DNA of 64,000 nt from Stratiolaelaps scimitus. Its lineage: Eukaryota; Arthropoda; Arachnida; Mesostigmata; Laelapidae. Numbering within the stretch: position 1 is the stretch's first letter; every line of letters begins with the position of its first letter. The stretch spans positions 5,860,001 to 5,924,000 of the forward strand of contig JABWDB010000005.1 in the NCBI GenBank assembly GCA_019614645.1, written 5' to 3'. Positions 22,128-34,794 of the stretch are shown here, one piece after another. Both the position numbers and the translations under genes were made by a program. A model generated the notes under the pieces. That model saw only the letters and a program-made list of their open reading frames with translations, was not told the origin of the DNA and searched no databases.

Positions 22128-24964
22128 GGTAGGCAGTGCGAATACCGGGCTACCTTTAGGCGAACTAGTCGTCGGACTCAACGTCTCCTTCAATTTTGCC
22201 GACGCGTCCATTAATCAGCGTCCGCTATGCGCATTGGCTGCATCATTCGCAGCGTTCGTCGCTCGCGCTGTGTGGGCCGCGACCGTGTGGCTCCGCCAGT
22301 CAGTTGCGGAGACGAGATATTTCGAGGCGGAAAAAATGAAACCATCCACCATATACGGTGTTGTCGCGACCTTTGGCCGTTGCCAATGATCGTCTATTCT
22401 CTGACCTTAGTTAAATAGCACGACTATACATGTATACAATGCATACATGCGTATATGCGTATCATGAACTATATTGAATTGAGGGGTTCGGTGAGATTGA
22501 GGGGTGGGTGAAGGACGCACCTCTACGCCTCCTGTCCTCGCGTCGGCTTTGTGCTTGAGCTCTCACCGTCTCGCAGACGTGTATAGCACGTATTCTACTT
22601 AATGGCACAGGATTCGGCGTTGTCGTTTCTTCAGTCGGCTTACGACGACATCAGCGTACTTTGTCGCGGATTTGTCGCTGCCTCCACTATGTCCTGTGTT
22701 AGGTCTGAAGCCGGTAAAGGAGGCGAAGTGAAGGCGGAGCGTAGTCCGACCGACGCCTGATGTGAATCCGATAATGCACGCTGCCGTAGCAATAATAATA
22801 ATAATAATAGTACTCATGTAAGAAATAATTATCATTATGTAATCATTAATAAACTGTTCCGGCCTGCTTCGGTGTCGATGTTTTGACGTTGGGCTGCGAC
22901 GTCGTCTCGGCTGCTGAAGACTTGACGCACCTAAAGGGATCTGACTGCCACGTCGATGAGCAGAGCCGCCTGACAATACTAGCTGGGGTACACAGAGCAG
23001 CTAGCTATAACAGCCAATGAAAGGCATGCAATAGATGGGAAAATGGCTGGCTACACTCGACCGGAACAAAAAACCGAGAACAATCCGCACGGTGCTGTAA
23101 AGAAACAAAGGAATCCTTTTCTTCTAAGCTAGCAGGACGGGGTGGCGCAAAAAGGGACGCTACAAAGTTTGCAGCAACGTTATGAGAGCCATGTCGTGTA
23201 CCTGTAGTTGCGCGAGGGATATCTAAGCTCGTCGGCAAGACTAAAGAGGGTGTTTCTGAAATGTGTCGCCCGTATGGCAATATGAGGATCGTAGTAACTT
23301 GTACATGTGTAGCATTGTGTTTCCGGAGGTTGAATTGGCCTGACGAAACGGCGCGTTTTCCGGCACGATACGTTGATAACGATTGCAATATATAATTTGT
23401 GGAAAGTGCAGGGATAGTCTTGTGGATCGTTTTTGGCTTCGCCTGGAAAATCGAACGCAGACAGAAAGTGTCTTAGGGTGAGCCGTGTAATCGCATATGT
23501 TTGAGGTAAAGACAGAAAGTGCACTAGCGAATAAGGTCACGGCTGATGGATGCCTATACTTTTCAATGTTATAATAGAAAAAGAAGAGTTCTGCAGAATC
23601 AGCCACTGAGCGACTCCGAAAGCCTTCGCGAACGTCTATGCAAGTTCGTGTTATTCGTGAGTGTCTGAACTCCAACTGCCTCGCGCCGTGTTGCTGATGA
23701 TTTTGCAATATTCAGATGATTTCCTATTATACGAATATGTATCATGCCTACATAGTGAACGAAACCATTAACACATTTGCAGCAGTGTATGATTGACATT
23801 TTGTGTCTGCTGGTGCGTTCCCTGGCTCTTCTTCTCTCTCAGACGATAGCTGCATCACCAGCACCGAGTTGATTCTCTGTCTAAATTTACCAGCCTTAGC
23901 ATCGCCTTCAGCCGGATACCACCGGAACCTGTACCTAACATCTTAATATATGACCCACTTGGTACATGGTCGGCTTCCTTGCAATTCAGGATCTCGTCTC
24001 GTCTTGAGCCCGGGTTTCTGTCCCACGAATTTGTGCCTGCTCTCGGCCCTCCACTGTCCCTCGAAATTCAGCTCCTGAGGCGTGAGAGATGGCTACGGAC
24101 GGAGATGTTATCACGACGGCTGAACCCCGCATTGTGCGAGGATCGTGGCGCACCCTTGGAGCGGCCTCTTCGATTCGTGGATCACCACGTGAGTTACTGG
24201 TGGAAGCCACGGTGTGTCGTCAGTGGTGTGCGTGGCCACGAGAACTCTTGGCTCCCTGATCCCTGGTTGCCATTCGCTAGGGCAGTTCGTTGTTCTTCAT
24301 CGTCCTTTCTCCTGGTCATGCCTTTTCGTATTCTCAGCCTTGAGCAGGGTAGGTGCGAGCAAGGAACGTCGCGTCTCGACTCGTCGCTCGGAGCACACAC
24401 TCAACCGTTCAACGGGAATTAGCAGTGGGAGGCGCAGCTCTCATCGGCGACAAAGACGCCGCGGCAGCAACGAGACAGCATAAAAACGGAAAAAGGGGCC
24501 ATTATTGTCCGCGAATGGAGAAGAAACGAAGACGGCTATGCGGAAAGAGCAAGGCGCAAGCGGGCGAAGGGGTCCCGTGGGGGGATTGTCCAAATCGCGC
24601 CCCTTTATCATTCTTCTTTAGCAGGAAATGCATGAGAAGGTCGCGGTTGCATTTCCCGGTTCGAATGCGGTTCGAGTTGGAAGCCAAACTCGAAATAGTC
24701 GACAATAAGAAAGATGATCGGCGATTGCCTTAGCTCGGAGTGAGAAAGAGAGAGAGAGAGAGAGAGAGCGCGAAAGAAAGATCTCGCTGGCATTGATGGG
24801 GACAGCGCTTGGATGTCCGCAGTCCAGGAAAGGCTTGCGGCATGGCGGGTGGGTGGCAGGCTTTGCTGGGCAGGATATTTCATACTGCGAAATGCTGTGT
24901 CTCTGTGAGGTCAGGTCAGGTGATGAGTCATGTTATGACCTTCACTGCTGGTGAAGGTTAAAGG

Positions 24965-25005
24965 CAAAGCTTTATTGGTTTATTAAAGGAGCTGCAATTT
25001 CACAA
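24965..25005 (-). repeat. Family B repeat, 3' tail fragment
   Basis: On the minus strand the segment reads TTGTGAAATTGCAGCTCCTTTAATAAACCAATAAAG, matching the tail shared by the copies at 9465-9595 and 14405-14552 (TGTAAA...CTG.GTTCCATTAATAAACCA). No B-box is found upstream. Confidence 0.45.
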
Positions 25006-26114
25006 TGTAATTCGATGAGACTGTGGACATCAATATATGAGCGACAATGTCGCTGAATCGAGAATCAGAGGTAAGGATGTAACGCACTGAATGGAAGACC
25101 TAGTTGATGCCATATCATGTGAGCTGACTGTAAGCTATTGTTAGACAACATTGAGTTAGCAAGCGTTCCCTTTACAGGAAACAAGGCCATGTCTAAATAA
25201 CTTTTAAATTACAGTGGAGTTGAACTTTGTGAACGAAGGGCTCCCCTCCAGTGATCATTGATCGATTTCTGTGTGATCTAGATCCTTTTTGTCAGATACA
25301 CAAACACGTTGTCGTTGATGATTACTGCACATCACAGCAGTGCCTTGCGCAATGTTTAAGACGACTGGAACATCGATGGACCACGCGGATCCACTCAAAA
25401 GAACTCAGATGAGCGCTCGGCTATCTCCTCGGATTGTCGTCCCTCTGACGTAATTCTTAACGTATTTTCCTGCATATTCTCCTCAACGGGGGTGCAGTGT
25501 TCGAGCGCTTTGGACATCTGATGACAGTGGCATCGTGAGCACCACAAGGTCCGGCTTCAATCCAGTGTCGTTTTGGCCCCCACTTACCCCCCAGCTTTTG
25601 TTAGTCGCTTAATACCAATTGCCAAGCAGATGGCACCTAGCGCAATTGAATTAAATCGGGTATATGGCACGTGATGCCATATTGGACAAGCGTAGGGTGA
25701 AAGGCTGTTTTGTATTGAAAGTCTTTTGTATGGCACGACGAAAAATGTACAGTGTCAGGTTCCTATATCAACAACAACACCAACAATAACAACAATTTAC
25801 GCATGCAGCGCTCATGAAAAGTTGGCCTAGATTGTATCACAAATGGCCACGCATCTCGATGGTCAGGGGCATTAAACAGAGCAAGCCGATTATCAACTAG
25901 TACAGTACACTATAGGCTAAACGAATTGCTCACCCGAGTATTAAATAGTATAAAATAGCATACTGTGGTTATCGGCCTGAAAAGTTGCTTTCGTTTCCAG
26001 TGTTTGTGCTTATCAATTATAGATTTCGTGTTAAGGCATAAAATTTAATGGGTCAAGACTATCACGTTCGATTATGCTTATGGTTAACTTTTCTGTGTCT
26101 TTCCTAGCGAGCGC

Positions 26115-26195
26115 GGTGCTACGGCTTGCGGCAGTGCTTCATAAGATGGACCCCCTAAAATCCAAATGTACATTGGTGAAGACCGGGCCCGTGTG
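26115..26195 (-). mobile_element. Family A SINE-like repeat, truncated copy
   Basis: The minus strand reads GGTCTTCACCAATGTACATTTGG, then a TTTTAGGGGGTCCATCTTATGAAGCA block and GCCGCAAGCCG. This parallels the copy at 37585-37762 (GATCTTCACTGTTGCATGTTTGCATTT, then AAAAGGGG..GTCCGTCTTATGGAGCA and GCCGAAAGCAG). The tRNA-like head is not recognisable. Confidence 0.45.
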
Positions 26196-27459
26196 TGTAC
26201 GCTCGTGTGTTGTCCTCCGGTTGGAAGGCAGGCGCACACGAACGCGGCACGCTACCAGGCTATACCTTAGAAAAGATGGCCAACGATGAACGCAATTCGA
26301 CGAGATCAAAAGCCCTCCGCACATCTACACATACAGTGCATGTAGTATGTGCGAACCCACGAAGACAGCGCAGCGACGCATAGCCCTCGTTAATCGATCG
26401 AAAGAGAGTTCCACACGCAAGTAGTTAGATAGGCAATCGGCAGGAGTGGACAATTTATTCATGAACGCAACAATACGCACGAACGAGGAGCCGAACACCA
26501 CAGCAATTGTTGATGCAATCAGAACAGGACGGGTGGACGGGTTCCGTCGATGTCGTACAAATGTTTCGTCAGCGTTGTTCTTCGTGTCCGATTCGGAACT
26601 GATATACCTCCACGAGTTTTATCGTGGATTATTGAATGCTTATGCCAGCTTTACTGTTGCTTTCAGCGCACGCAGTCAACTCTACTCAACTATGTCCGAT
26701 CTTTTGATTGAATCTAGTATTGTACTGCTAGATTTGCATTGTGTTTAACATTGCTTTTAGCTAGACGCCAATCGTTTGGAGACCGCATATAAAAATCAAT
26801 CAAACGGAGGTTTCGTTTGTGGCATTATGTCAGCTAAGTTCAAAAATGTGCGAGGATATCGTCGCGGACAAAGACATGTGGTCCTGCACCTGCTATACGA
26901 ATTGCTTCCAATATAACAATTCATTATGGGTAGACATGAGAATTCTTAACGGGGCTAGACTAATCTTAAAGGGGCTAGACTCCTGTGACAGCTTCGAACA
27001 TTCGCACTTTCTCCAAAACAAAATCAGAGAATTGCTAGTCTCAGCTACACTACGAATAGCTTTTCGCCTCTTTATAGTCGACTGAGTCGTTTCGAACGGT
27101 GATGTACAATACTTTAGAATCCTCAGCAGTTTCTCTTTAGCTAATCAAACACCATACAGAGAAAGACAGGCGAATAGCACTCATGTCCCTTGCTGCTGGC
27201 TGAACCTGACGCGCTCGGTGGTCAAGCATTCAAGGGCTCGGTGGACGGGGGGTTGAGGCGGAGACGCTCATTTCGCACGCGGCTGGGGTACCGAAGCTGG
27301 TCGTACGGGTGCCGGCTGTTTCCGGCTATGTCTGCAAGTCGGGGTCAGGCTTTGCAGCCTATACCGTCTGACCCATACACGTATGGTGTCTCTGCAAGGC
27401 CTCGACGGGCGCGTGTTCTGTGTTCGTACGATGTACGATACAACAGCCCTATGGTGACT

Positions 27460-28830
27460 CGCTAACTAACGTGATGTGCACATGGCTCCCACGGAGGGAA
27501 CGTAGCGTATGCTCGCACGTTCATCGCCATTTTCTTCCCCGTTACTCGACTGGATGTCAACGCTACGCGTTCCTCTGTGCTTCACAGAATCACGCTTCTG
27601 CCTTTGTTCTGGCCTGGCAATGGCAGGGGGGGGGGGGGGGCGATTGTAGTCGCCGGGCGACGTATGCTCGCACGTAGGCACGATGGTTCCCAGCCGCTGG
27701 GACGCACAGGCGGCCAGGTACGGGCGCTAATTTCGAAGAAGCTTCAGCTGGACTCCCACTCAGACGCACACAGCCAGAACAAGCCATGGCATGGCATTGG
27801 CCGTAGCTCGCTGACTAGCTATCTACGGGCGACATAGGCCACGAGCACTTCACCAATGAGACGAAGTCCAATGTCGCCCGTCCCCGTCGTCGACGTGCAC
27901 GTCACGGTGAAACGCAACGGATGGACGAAACCCGCGTTGAGAGAAAAAAAAAACAGGACAACTGCTACAGGGGCAAAGGCAGTCCGTAGCTAGAGCCGCA
28001 GTAGCAGGCGACAGGATCCAGCCGTCGCTAGGTGATGGGGCGGGCTTAGTTTCGTATGCGCGCCCAGACCAAGCGGTTCCCTTCGGCGCCCGGCCAGGCC
28101 GGTCAGCCACTGCGCACGGCGGCTCCTAAACGCTGCGACGTCTGTCGTCGGCCGAGTAGCAGCCAAACGGCGGCTGTTCGACGGCTGCGCTACGAACAAC
28201 TCGTACTCGGACCGAGCACGAGTGCCATCGGACGGGGCGGGGCGGAGCGGGGGCATAGCCAGCCATTGGTACACGCCACTGTCAAAGGCTGCCGCGGCGC
28301 AAACGTGCAAAGACAGTCGTTGTCGTTAGCCGCAGTAGCAACAGCAGCAGTAGCACGGGAAGACTGAAAGCGAGAGACAAAATGAGAGACCGGGAGCGAC
28401 ATGCGAGGCGGGAGGGGGGGTTGGACTCCGCTCACTCCCGCAACGTTAGCGGTCGGTGGCGCGCGCGCGCTGGCCGCGCGAACCGTTAAAATGACAAGTT
28501 TTGTCGACTACCATTTCGACTCAGCGGGAACTGTGGAAGCAGAACCGCCACGGTGGCCGGGCTGGCTGGCGTTCGGTCAGGCGGCAGACCGCCGCCCTGT
28601 CACGCTGGTCGCTCGGTTGCCCGCCTGCTTGCTTGCCTCGGTGGGTAATGATGGGCTCCGGTTCGTACGAACCCGCTGCGCTGTCCCGCAATTAATGGAC
28701 ATTCAGCACGCATCGGACTCACTTCGACAGACAGACACATGGACATATAGATAGACAGTGAGAGAGAGGGAGAGAGATGGGGGCTGGGGGGGAGAAGAGG
28801 GTCAAGATGGAACAACGACAACGTTCAGAC
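27460..28830. other. GC-rich island with no assignable gene
   Basis: GC and CpG are elevated and open frames overlap on both strands by composition. It includes a run of 15 G at 27626-27640. It could be a promoter or leader exon, but no transcription start or splice evidence decides a strand. Confidence 0.3.
27626..27640 (+). repeat. Poly-G homopolymer
   Basis: Fifteen consecutive G. It could form stacked-G structures, and its length is prone to sequencing error. Confidence 0.9.
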
Positions 28831-30804
28831 CCTCAGCCGCAATTACCACATAGTACATGGGAGATTGACGCGGATATCGCGCAGAGCGAGCGGCATAGAC
28901 TCGCTGGTAGAAGTAGCCATATATTGTGTTGCAGATGTATAATAGATACATGTACATTAAATTGGTATACGGAGACGGATGGCTGCCCCGGTAGCCGGTG
29001 GATAGCGAGCGAGGGGAGACAGGATCGTTTTACCTGTACTATTATAGCATCCTGCTATTGCAGGGTTCTTGGATTCTATCTAGGTCCTGTCGCAGGTCAA
29101 GGCAGGTCGAGGCAAAGGGTTAGGGCAGTAATGTTATATATGATATATGAGGATGCGCATGGGTATGCTCGAAATGGTGTTGAATCCCACACCCCGCAGC
29201 GACACTTTGAGGGAGGTCGGAAACAGTTGACCTTGGATGCATCGCCTGCTACAATTGGTAGAGCCAGCTACTATTCTTGAAGGGAACATTGGGAACGAAC
29301 TCGGAGCGAAATTCACTGGGAGCAAAATGAACGCGAAACCTGAATGCGAACTGTTTTTCTTCTTAATGAGATCCTTTTCGTATGTAAAGAAATACGCTGA
29401 TAACATTTGCAACTGAGCGCGTCAATGCGCCATAACTATGTGGCACATTGGTAAACAGTCGCACATGCAACCCATTAAAGCTAAAGAAAACCAGTTAGTG
29501 TCAAGGCAGCACGGCAATAAGAGTGCCGCCTATTTGGTCGAAAAATCCGACCACTCGAATGAACTCGTCATGAAATGACTGTGTGACTAAATATTCCCCC
29601 CACGTCGTACCACTATATATATATATATAGAGGAAGAAATATATACAGCGTGCAGAGAAAGCTAAGAACCAGCAACGCAGAGACGATTCTGTAAGTATCT
29701 CCTGAACGTCCACCATTTGTTTCAAGCCGGCCGAGGTCAGTGTCACCTCTCAGAACCATTCAATTCTGCGTTGGCCCGAGAGCAAATTGCTTCGCACATC
29801 AGCCGCCACAAGCCGACGTGACTGCCTGCACAGACTGATGTTCGATATTCGATTCCATTCGAAACGCTCCTTCATTAACTCATAGGTTGGAAATGATCAG
29901 ATCATTTTCATCGGAATATCACACCTACACTCCAGGCCATGGCCAACGGTACCAATGCTACCGAAAGTGGCACAGTTAGAAATGTCTCACGTTGATTGGA
30001 CGCCGCTGGTGCACCGCTGCCAATGTCATCGGTGCTCCCGTACTTGTTTCTGAAGTAGAAGAGACCCCTGATCGTCCAGGGCTGACTTTGAGAGCAGGTT
30101 TTTGCCTAGGTTTACGAAGTACCGTTACGCTCATGCTGCGCGAAGCCATGGTTTCGTACTTAAGTGGGTCACCGCCAGCTCATTGCCTGACTCCGTACGT
30201 TGGCTGCCGTATAAATAGGGCTCATATTTTTTTGGGTCAATATTTTTCCCCGGGGGTCGTGTTTATCACTTGATGTGCAGGTAGGATACGAAGTTCCGTT
30301 TTAGGCCCGACCACTGGCGATGGTGGCCAATCGTAATTAGGGTGAACAATCAATTACCGTTTGAAGAGATCGATGGTATTGATACTCGATGGACTGTATA
30401 GCGACGCACGAACTGTAATGAATTGAAACCGGAAACGTCAGTGATTTAAAACGCGGAGCAGTTGAACACCCACGTGGCTATGTGGGAAGATTCCCTAATA
30501 ACGACTCTGTGGTTACCTGATCAATAATGAGCGGCCGGATTGGCAGCGCAGGCTCGAAAAAATTCCTCATCCGATTGAATCTGATTTGCCAACCATCACT
30601 CAATATATAATAATTACATTAACAAGGCTGTGAAATTGCAAAAAAAAGAACTTTTATGGCGTCTGCGCACTTTGTTTTGCTTGTTTCATTTGAACGATCT
30701 GGAGGGCGTCTTATTACTTACCTAATTTTGGAGGCCATACGTTGACTGTCTATTTAAAAGCACTCTGAAATACAAGAAAAAAAGGCGTGCGATTTCCCCT
30801 GGTG

Positions 30805-30970
30805 CACACATCGAATTCAGCCTACACTCAACGTTCACGGTACAACTGCTTTGAAGGACGGACCCCTTAACTGCAATTGTATGATGGCGGGGATTGAACC
30901 CGTGCAGTTACGTGACTCCTCCGGTTGCAAAGCAGGGGCATACGAATTTACTACCGCTGCTGTGGAATTG
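30805..30970 (-). mobile_element. tRNA-derived SINE-like repeat, family A copy 1
   Basis: On the minus strand an A-box-like CAGCGGTAGTAAATTCGT (about 30959-30942) is followed by an anticodon-arm-like CTGCTTTGCAACCGG and a good B-box GGTTCAATCCCCGCC (about 30900-30886). The tail runs TTAAGGGGTCCGTCCTTCAAAGCAG, then TACCGTGAACGTTGA. The arm with TTTGCAA suggests a tRNA-Ala (TGC) ancestor, but arm pairing is incomplete and this is no working tRNA. The tail aligns with copies at 34540 and 37585. Confidence 0.6.
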
Positions 30971-30999
30971 GATCACACGCCACTGAATCTCTCTACCAG

Positions 31000-33300
31000 C
31001 TCCTAATTAAACGTCCAGAATAATTCTAACGTCTAATTGGACTTCGAAGTATGCCTCGTGTACGGCGCCGCCTTAACTAGGATTATGCAACACTACCAGA
31101 AATCAATGGGACCCTTCTCATGGCCCGTTTCGGCCTTTTCCCCTGCGGCCCCCTCTTCAGTCCACTCTTTGCGCTGTCGCCGTGCTCCAGATTTGCCGAC
31201 GCGGTTCGTCCAGCAGCTCTGGCCGTTCCCTCTACCAGGCGAAATTGTGCTATGCGTCATTCGGCGCTGTGGACGTTTCTGCCCACCTCTGAGCCGGTCT
31301 GCGATTGTACGTTTGCAATGTAGATCAACGCACAATGAGCCAGCACAACGTAATGAACAGAAATGTTAATCGCGCATACGTATTTGAGTACCGCCACTAC
31401 CAACGCCCGAGCGATCTCCAACGAGCCGCCGCCGTCGACGTCGCCGAACAACCGAATAATCGATGTAAATGAATGTCGCTGTATGCGGCGGTGGCGTCGG
31501 AGGAGGAGGACCACCGAGGTCTCTGGTCCCCATCTCTCTCTCTCTCTTCCACGAAGCAACGAGGCAACAGAAGGGAATAAACTCTCTGAGCGGGTGACGT
31601 GCAGCACCCGTGTGGCTGCTGTTGCTGCTGCGACTACCGCCGCGGCTGTCCTGACATGCATTTCACTAAACAGTTAACAGACAGCCCGGGCTCGCCGGCT
31701 CTGCGGCCGCTATCCGCCATTCGCTCCCGCACGTCAATCCTGATACAAGATTGCCAAACGTCGTTCAGGCGTAGCCAAAGTATGCTGCTGCTGCTGCTGC
31801 CGAGCCGCTGCCCTTTCCAACGAAATAGGTCCGGGGGGTGGGGTCTATGCAGTGGCCGCGGTGGCTGCAGCAGCAGTAGCAATGCAACCATATTTATAGA
31901 TGTTTCACAATGTTACGCATCCAGAGACGTCCCGCTCGGTGGCGTCAACCTAACCTGAACAGCTACACAAGGCGGTTTTGGCTCGAAAACCAGGTGCAGA
32001 GCAGACGTACCGGGGATGGATGGGATGTGGGCAGATAGTCATACAATGGAGACGCCGGCAGAGACACGTATATACAAAAAATATATAGGAGTATGCATAG
32101 GGCACATCGTACGTGTAGCCGTATGAGAGTTGCTTTCGTGATCGTGAAGGGAACGAGCCCGGAGGTTTCTGTGAGGATTCCGTAACGTGCATTGAGCATG
32201 CACACACTGATACGCGTAATGGTTGGTTACGCTCGTCTGCTCATCTACGATGGGCGCGACGCTGCTGTACGCTCTCTCGCCAGGAAAAACGCACAGAGGG
32301 TCGGAGATGAAGAGGATCTCCTACTGCTGCTGATGATGATGTTGATCTGAGGTGGCGGTGGTGCACGTACAATAGTGGTTGATAGGCAGGTGAGTACTTT
32401 GGAGTGGGGCAGAGGCACTCTGGATACGCTGGATGCATCGTATGTGTAGGCTGCGAGGCCCCGTGCGCCGTAGGCCAAATTTAGGGGGCGATGTAGGGGC
32501 TTGTCGTAGGTTTTAACGGCACAGCCACGCGACCAGTAGAATATTAACGACGACGGGGAGCGGTTCGGTTCGTGTAAGGGCTGATGGGAAGTTGGTTCGG
32601 CATCCCGCTACATTTAGGCGGTGGCTCTGACGGCAGCGCATGCAACGCCCTATAGAGGTAGCTGATCTCGGCCGACCTTCACCCCGCCCTCGGCGCGCAT
32701 TGACTTTGAGGTGCACGAACGATAACGGATAGCCTGACCCCACCGGCTTCAACTGCACGTCCCTCTATCCTCGGCGAGCCAAGAACGCGCGCGGAGCGAT
32801 AGTCGGTCCGCGCGCAAGTCAACGAGAGTACGTACCGGGAAGAGGGCGTCGTATCCCGGGTCCTGCCGAGTCGCCCTTCACGCTCACTGCTGAGGGGCGG
32901 AGGGGTCGAGCTCTCAGTGAGGTTTTCTTCGCTCGCCCTGTAGGCACGCAACAGACCGCTCGTCAGAATGAGACAGTGCAAGCGAGCTCCTGGCAGCCAG
33001 CGTTGCTGGTAGCGATACGATGAGAGATGATTGTGAAAGTAGAAAGCCCAGCAGAATCGAGTGGCGCGAAACGACACAGGGGTGGGCCGTTGTGCTGTGG
33101 CGACCGCTCTCTTTGCGGTAGTCTGACCGACCGATCAAGCGCTCCCCCGACCCGACCGCTATCTATTATGTGCGAACCAATCCGATCTAGTCTGACCTCG
33201 CCGCTGATCTCTCTGATCGTCGACCGGATCGTGGTAGCCGTCGTAGAGCATCCACAGACAAGTACTTGACAGCCATGACGGGTCTAAATACGCTGAGAAG
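31000..33300. other. GC-rich island, no gene assigned
   Basis: CpG-rich with CTG/CAG triplets (about 31615-31635 and 31785-31800). Open frames of up to about 130 codons exist on both strands with no recognisable product. It resembles the other leader-like islands in the window. Confidence 0.3.
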
Positions 33301-33799
33301 AGGGGGAGAGAATAACCGGGTGCGGGAGGGTTACTGCAATAAGAAGATGAACGCGTTTTAGTTTGGGAACAATGCAATAAGGCACAATGTCTACTCACAG
33401 TGGATGAATCCCCAAAGAGATGTTTCTGTGAGTTGCTAAGCGAGGAGTACTTTGCATAGCTACAAACTGTTTGATATTGTGGTATAAGCCTATAAACTGC
33501 TGTTGCTGTTCTCGTTATTCCAATGTTCTAGCAGTGAGACAAATATATAGGTTTCGCTTGACACAGTTCTAATCAATATAATAACCACAATAGTGTCATC
33601 CTCCAGTCAAGTTCACTCGTGGCACCCATGTCAAGACCAGATTTCAAAGGAGACTATATAACAATCCCGTTCTTCGACGATGACGCCCCTGCAGAAATAA
33701 ACACTCGAACATATCACCACAATTCAAATGTTTACACTATACAGCTTACGGTATAGCTTTGTTTCTAGATAGGTTGGGTATGTCCAGTGTATTAAACCT

Positions 33800-34003
33800 A
33801 GCATTTCATTACTCTCTAGAAGAGATAAACTCTCAGCAGAGGATGGTGGTTTTAGCAGGCAGAGGCGTTTTGTCATCCACGTGAACCTCCCCATCCTGCA
33901 CTGTATCTGCCCACTTTCATGGAAATTGGAAGGTGTCTCTGGTGGTGTCCATGCGTTTGAAGAAAATTTCCTCCTCTCAAAAAAAAAAAAGCATTTCATT
34001 ACT
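33800..34003 (+). mobile_element. Short retroposed insertion: A-tailed 176-bp insert with 14-bp target-site duplication
   Basis: AGCATTTCATTACT occurs at 33800-33813 and again at 33990-34003. The intervening DNA ends in 11-12 A immediately before the second copy. Target-site duplication plus a 3' A-tail is the standard mark of LINE-type target-primed reverse transcription. The insert is too short to be a full LINE and has no A/B boxes, so it is either a 5'-truncated LINE end or a fragment of a processed transcript. The perfect duplication implies a recent event. Confidence 0.75.
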
Positions 34004-34539
34004 GTAACGCCCTTACCAACATTGCTATCATCATAATGATTTATTGTACTATTATTATTGTTGCTGCGTTATGTCATTTATTCAACACCAACATTTATAC
34101 ATATATGACCAGCGCAACCAAGTCGAATGTATGTTGCATATTCATCCACATCTGTCCACTAGACGGACGGAGCATCCCACAAGTGCGTCGCCCACCCCCC
34201 AAGTGACCTCTATATGGGCAACTCGATTCGAGATGCGATCGCCAGTACCGAACTCTTAGCACATTGAGACATGGCTACCAAATACACAAAACTGATGATG
34301 GGGTGGTCTCACCTTCTCTTTATGATCTTTATAGAGACCATACTGAGTTCAAACAGGTGGAGAGTTGGCAGGCTAGTTTGCTGGTTCGTTGTGGCAGCAT
34401 TTGATTGAACATGCCGACGAAGTGATAGCACCGCTTAACACAAAGTGAAATCTTCGACCATGAGTGGTCTGTCGTTGGATTTGATTGTCGTACGGAGTGA
34501 GACATCTGGGTGCATCGATTGTCGCCTGCCCCCTCATAG

Positions 34540-34710
34540 ATATCAATCCGTACCCTAATGTAAGATGCCCTTCGTGTACGCATTGCAATCGGAGATGACG
34601 TATAGGAGTAGGGATTGGATCCGCGCGTTTATACACGTTCGCATTTAAAGGGGTCCGTCTTAGAAAGTAATGCAAACAAATACCGTGGACGTTAAACGTT
34701 GACCTGTACC
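34540..34710 (+). mobile_element. tRNA-derived SINE-like repeat, family A copy 2
   Basis: An arm-like CATTGCAATCGG (34581-34592) and a degenerate B-box GGATTGGATCC (about 34612-34622) precede AAAGGGGTCCGTCTTAGAAAG (from 34647) and ATACCGTGGACGTTAAACGTTG. The tail aligns with copies 1 (30805-30970) and 3 (37585-37762). Confidence 0.5.
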
Positions 34711-34766
34711 CTCGAAGAAAAAGGTTCCTCTAACGTGTTGAAATGATTAACAGGTTGCGTGGGCCC

Positions 34767-34794
34767 ATATATATAGATATATATATATATATAT
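34767..34794. repeat. (TA)n microsatellite, interrupted
   Basis: Two TA runs separated by a single GA interruption, about 55 bases beyond family A copy 2. Confidence 0.9.

Noticed and set aside
23005..23708. Overlapping minus-strand ORFs (114-155 codons)
   Set aside because: Three frames open together with no transposase, polymerase or other motif; cannot be told from chance.
28777..29280. 167-codon plus-strand ORF
   Set aside because: No recognisable motif, starts in a GA/G-rich simple tract, mixed composition; most likely chance.
30883..30965. Functional tRNA-Ala gene
   Set aside because: The arms pair poorly and the sequence continues into a tail shared with other copies.
33724..33999. 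91-codon minus-strand ORF beginning MKCFFFFERRK
   Set aside because: It begins in the poly-A tail and duplicated target site of a retroposed insertion read in reverse, so it is an artefact.
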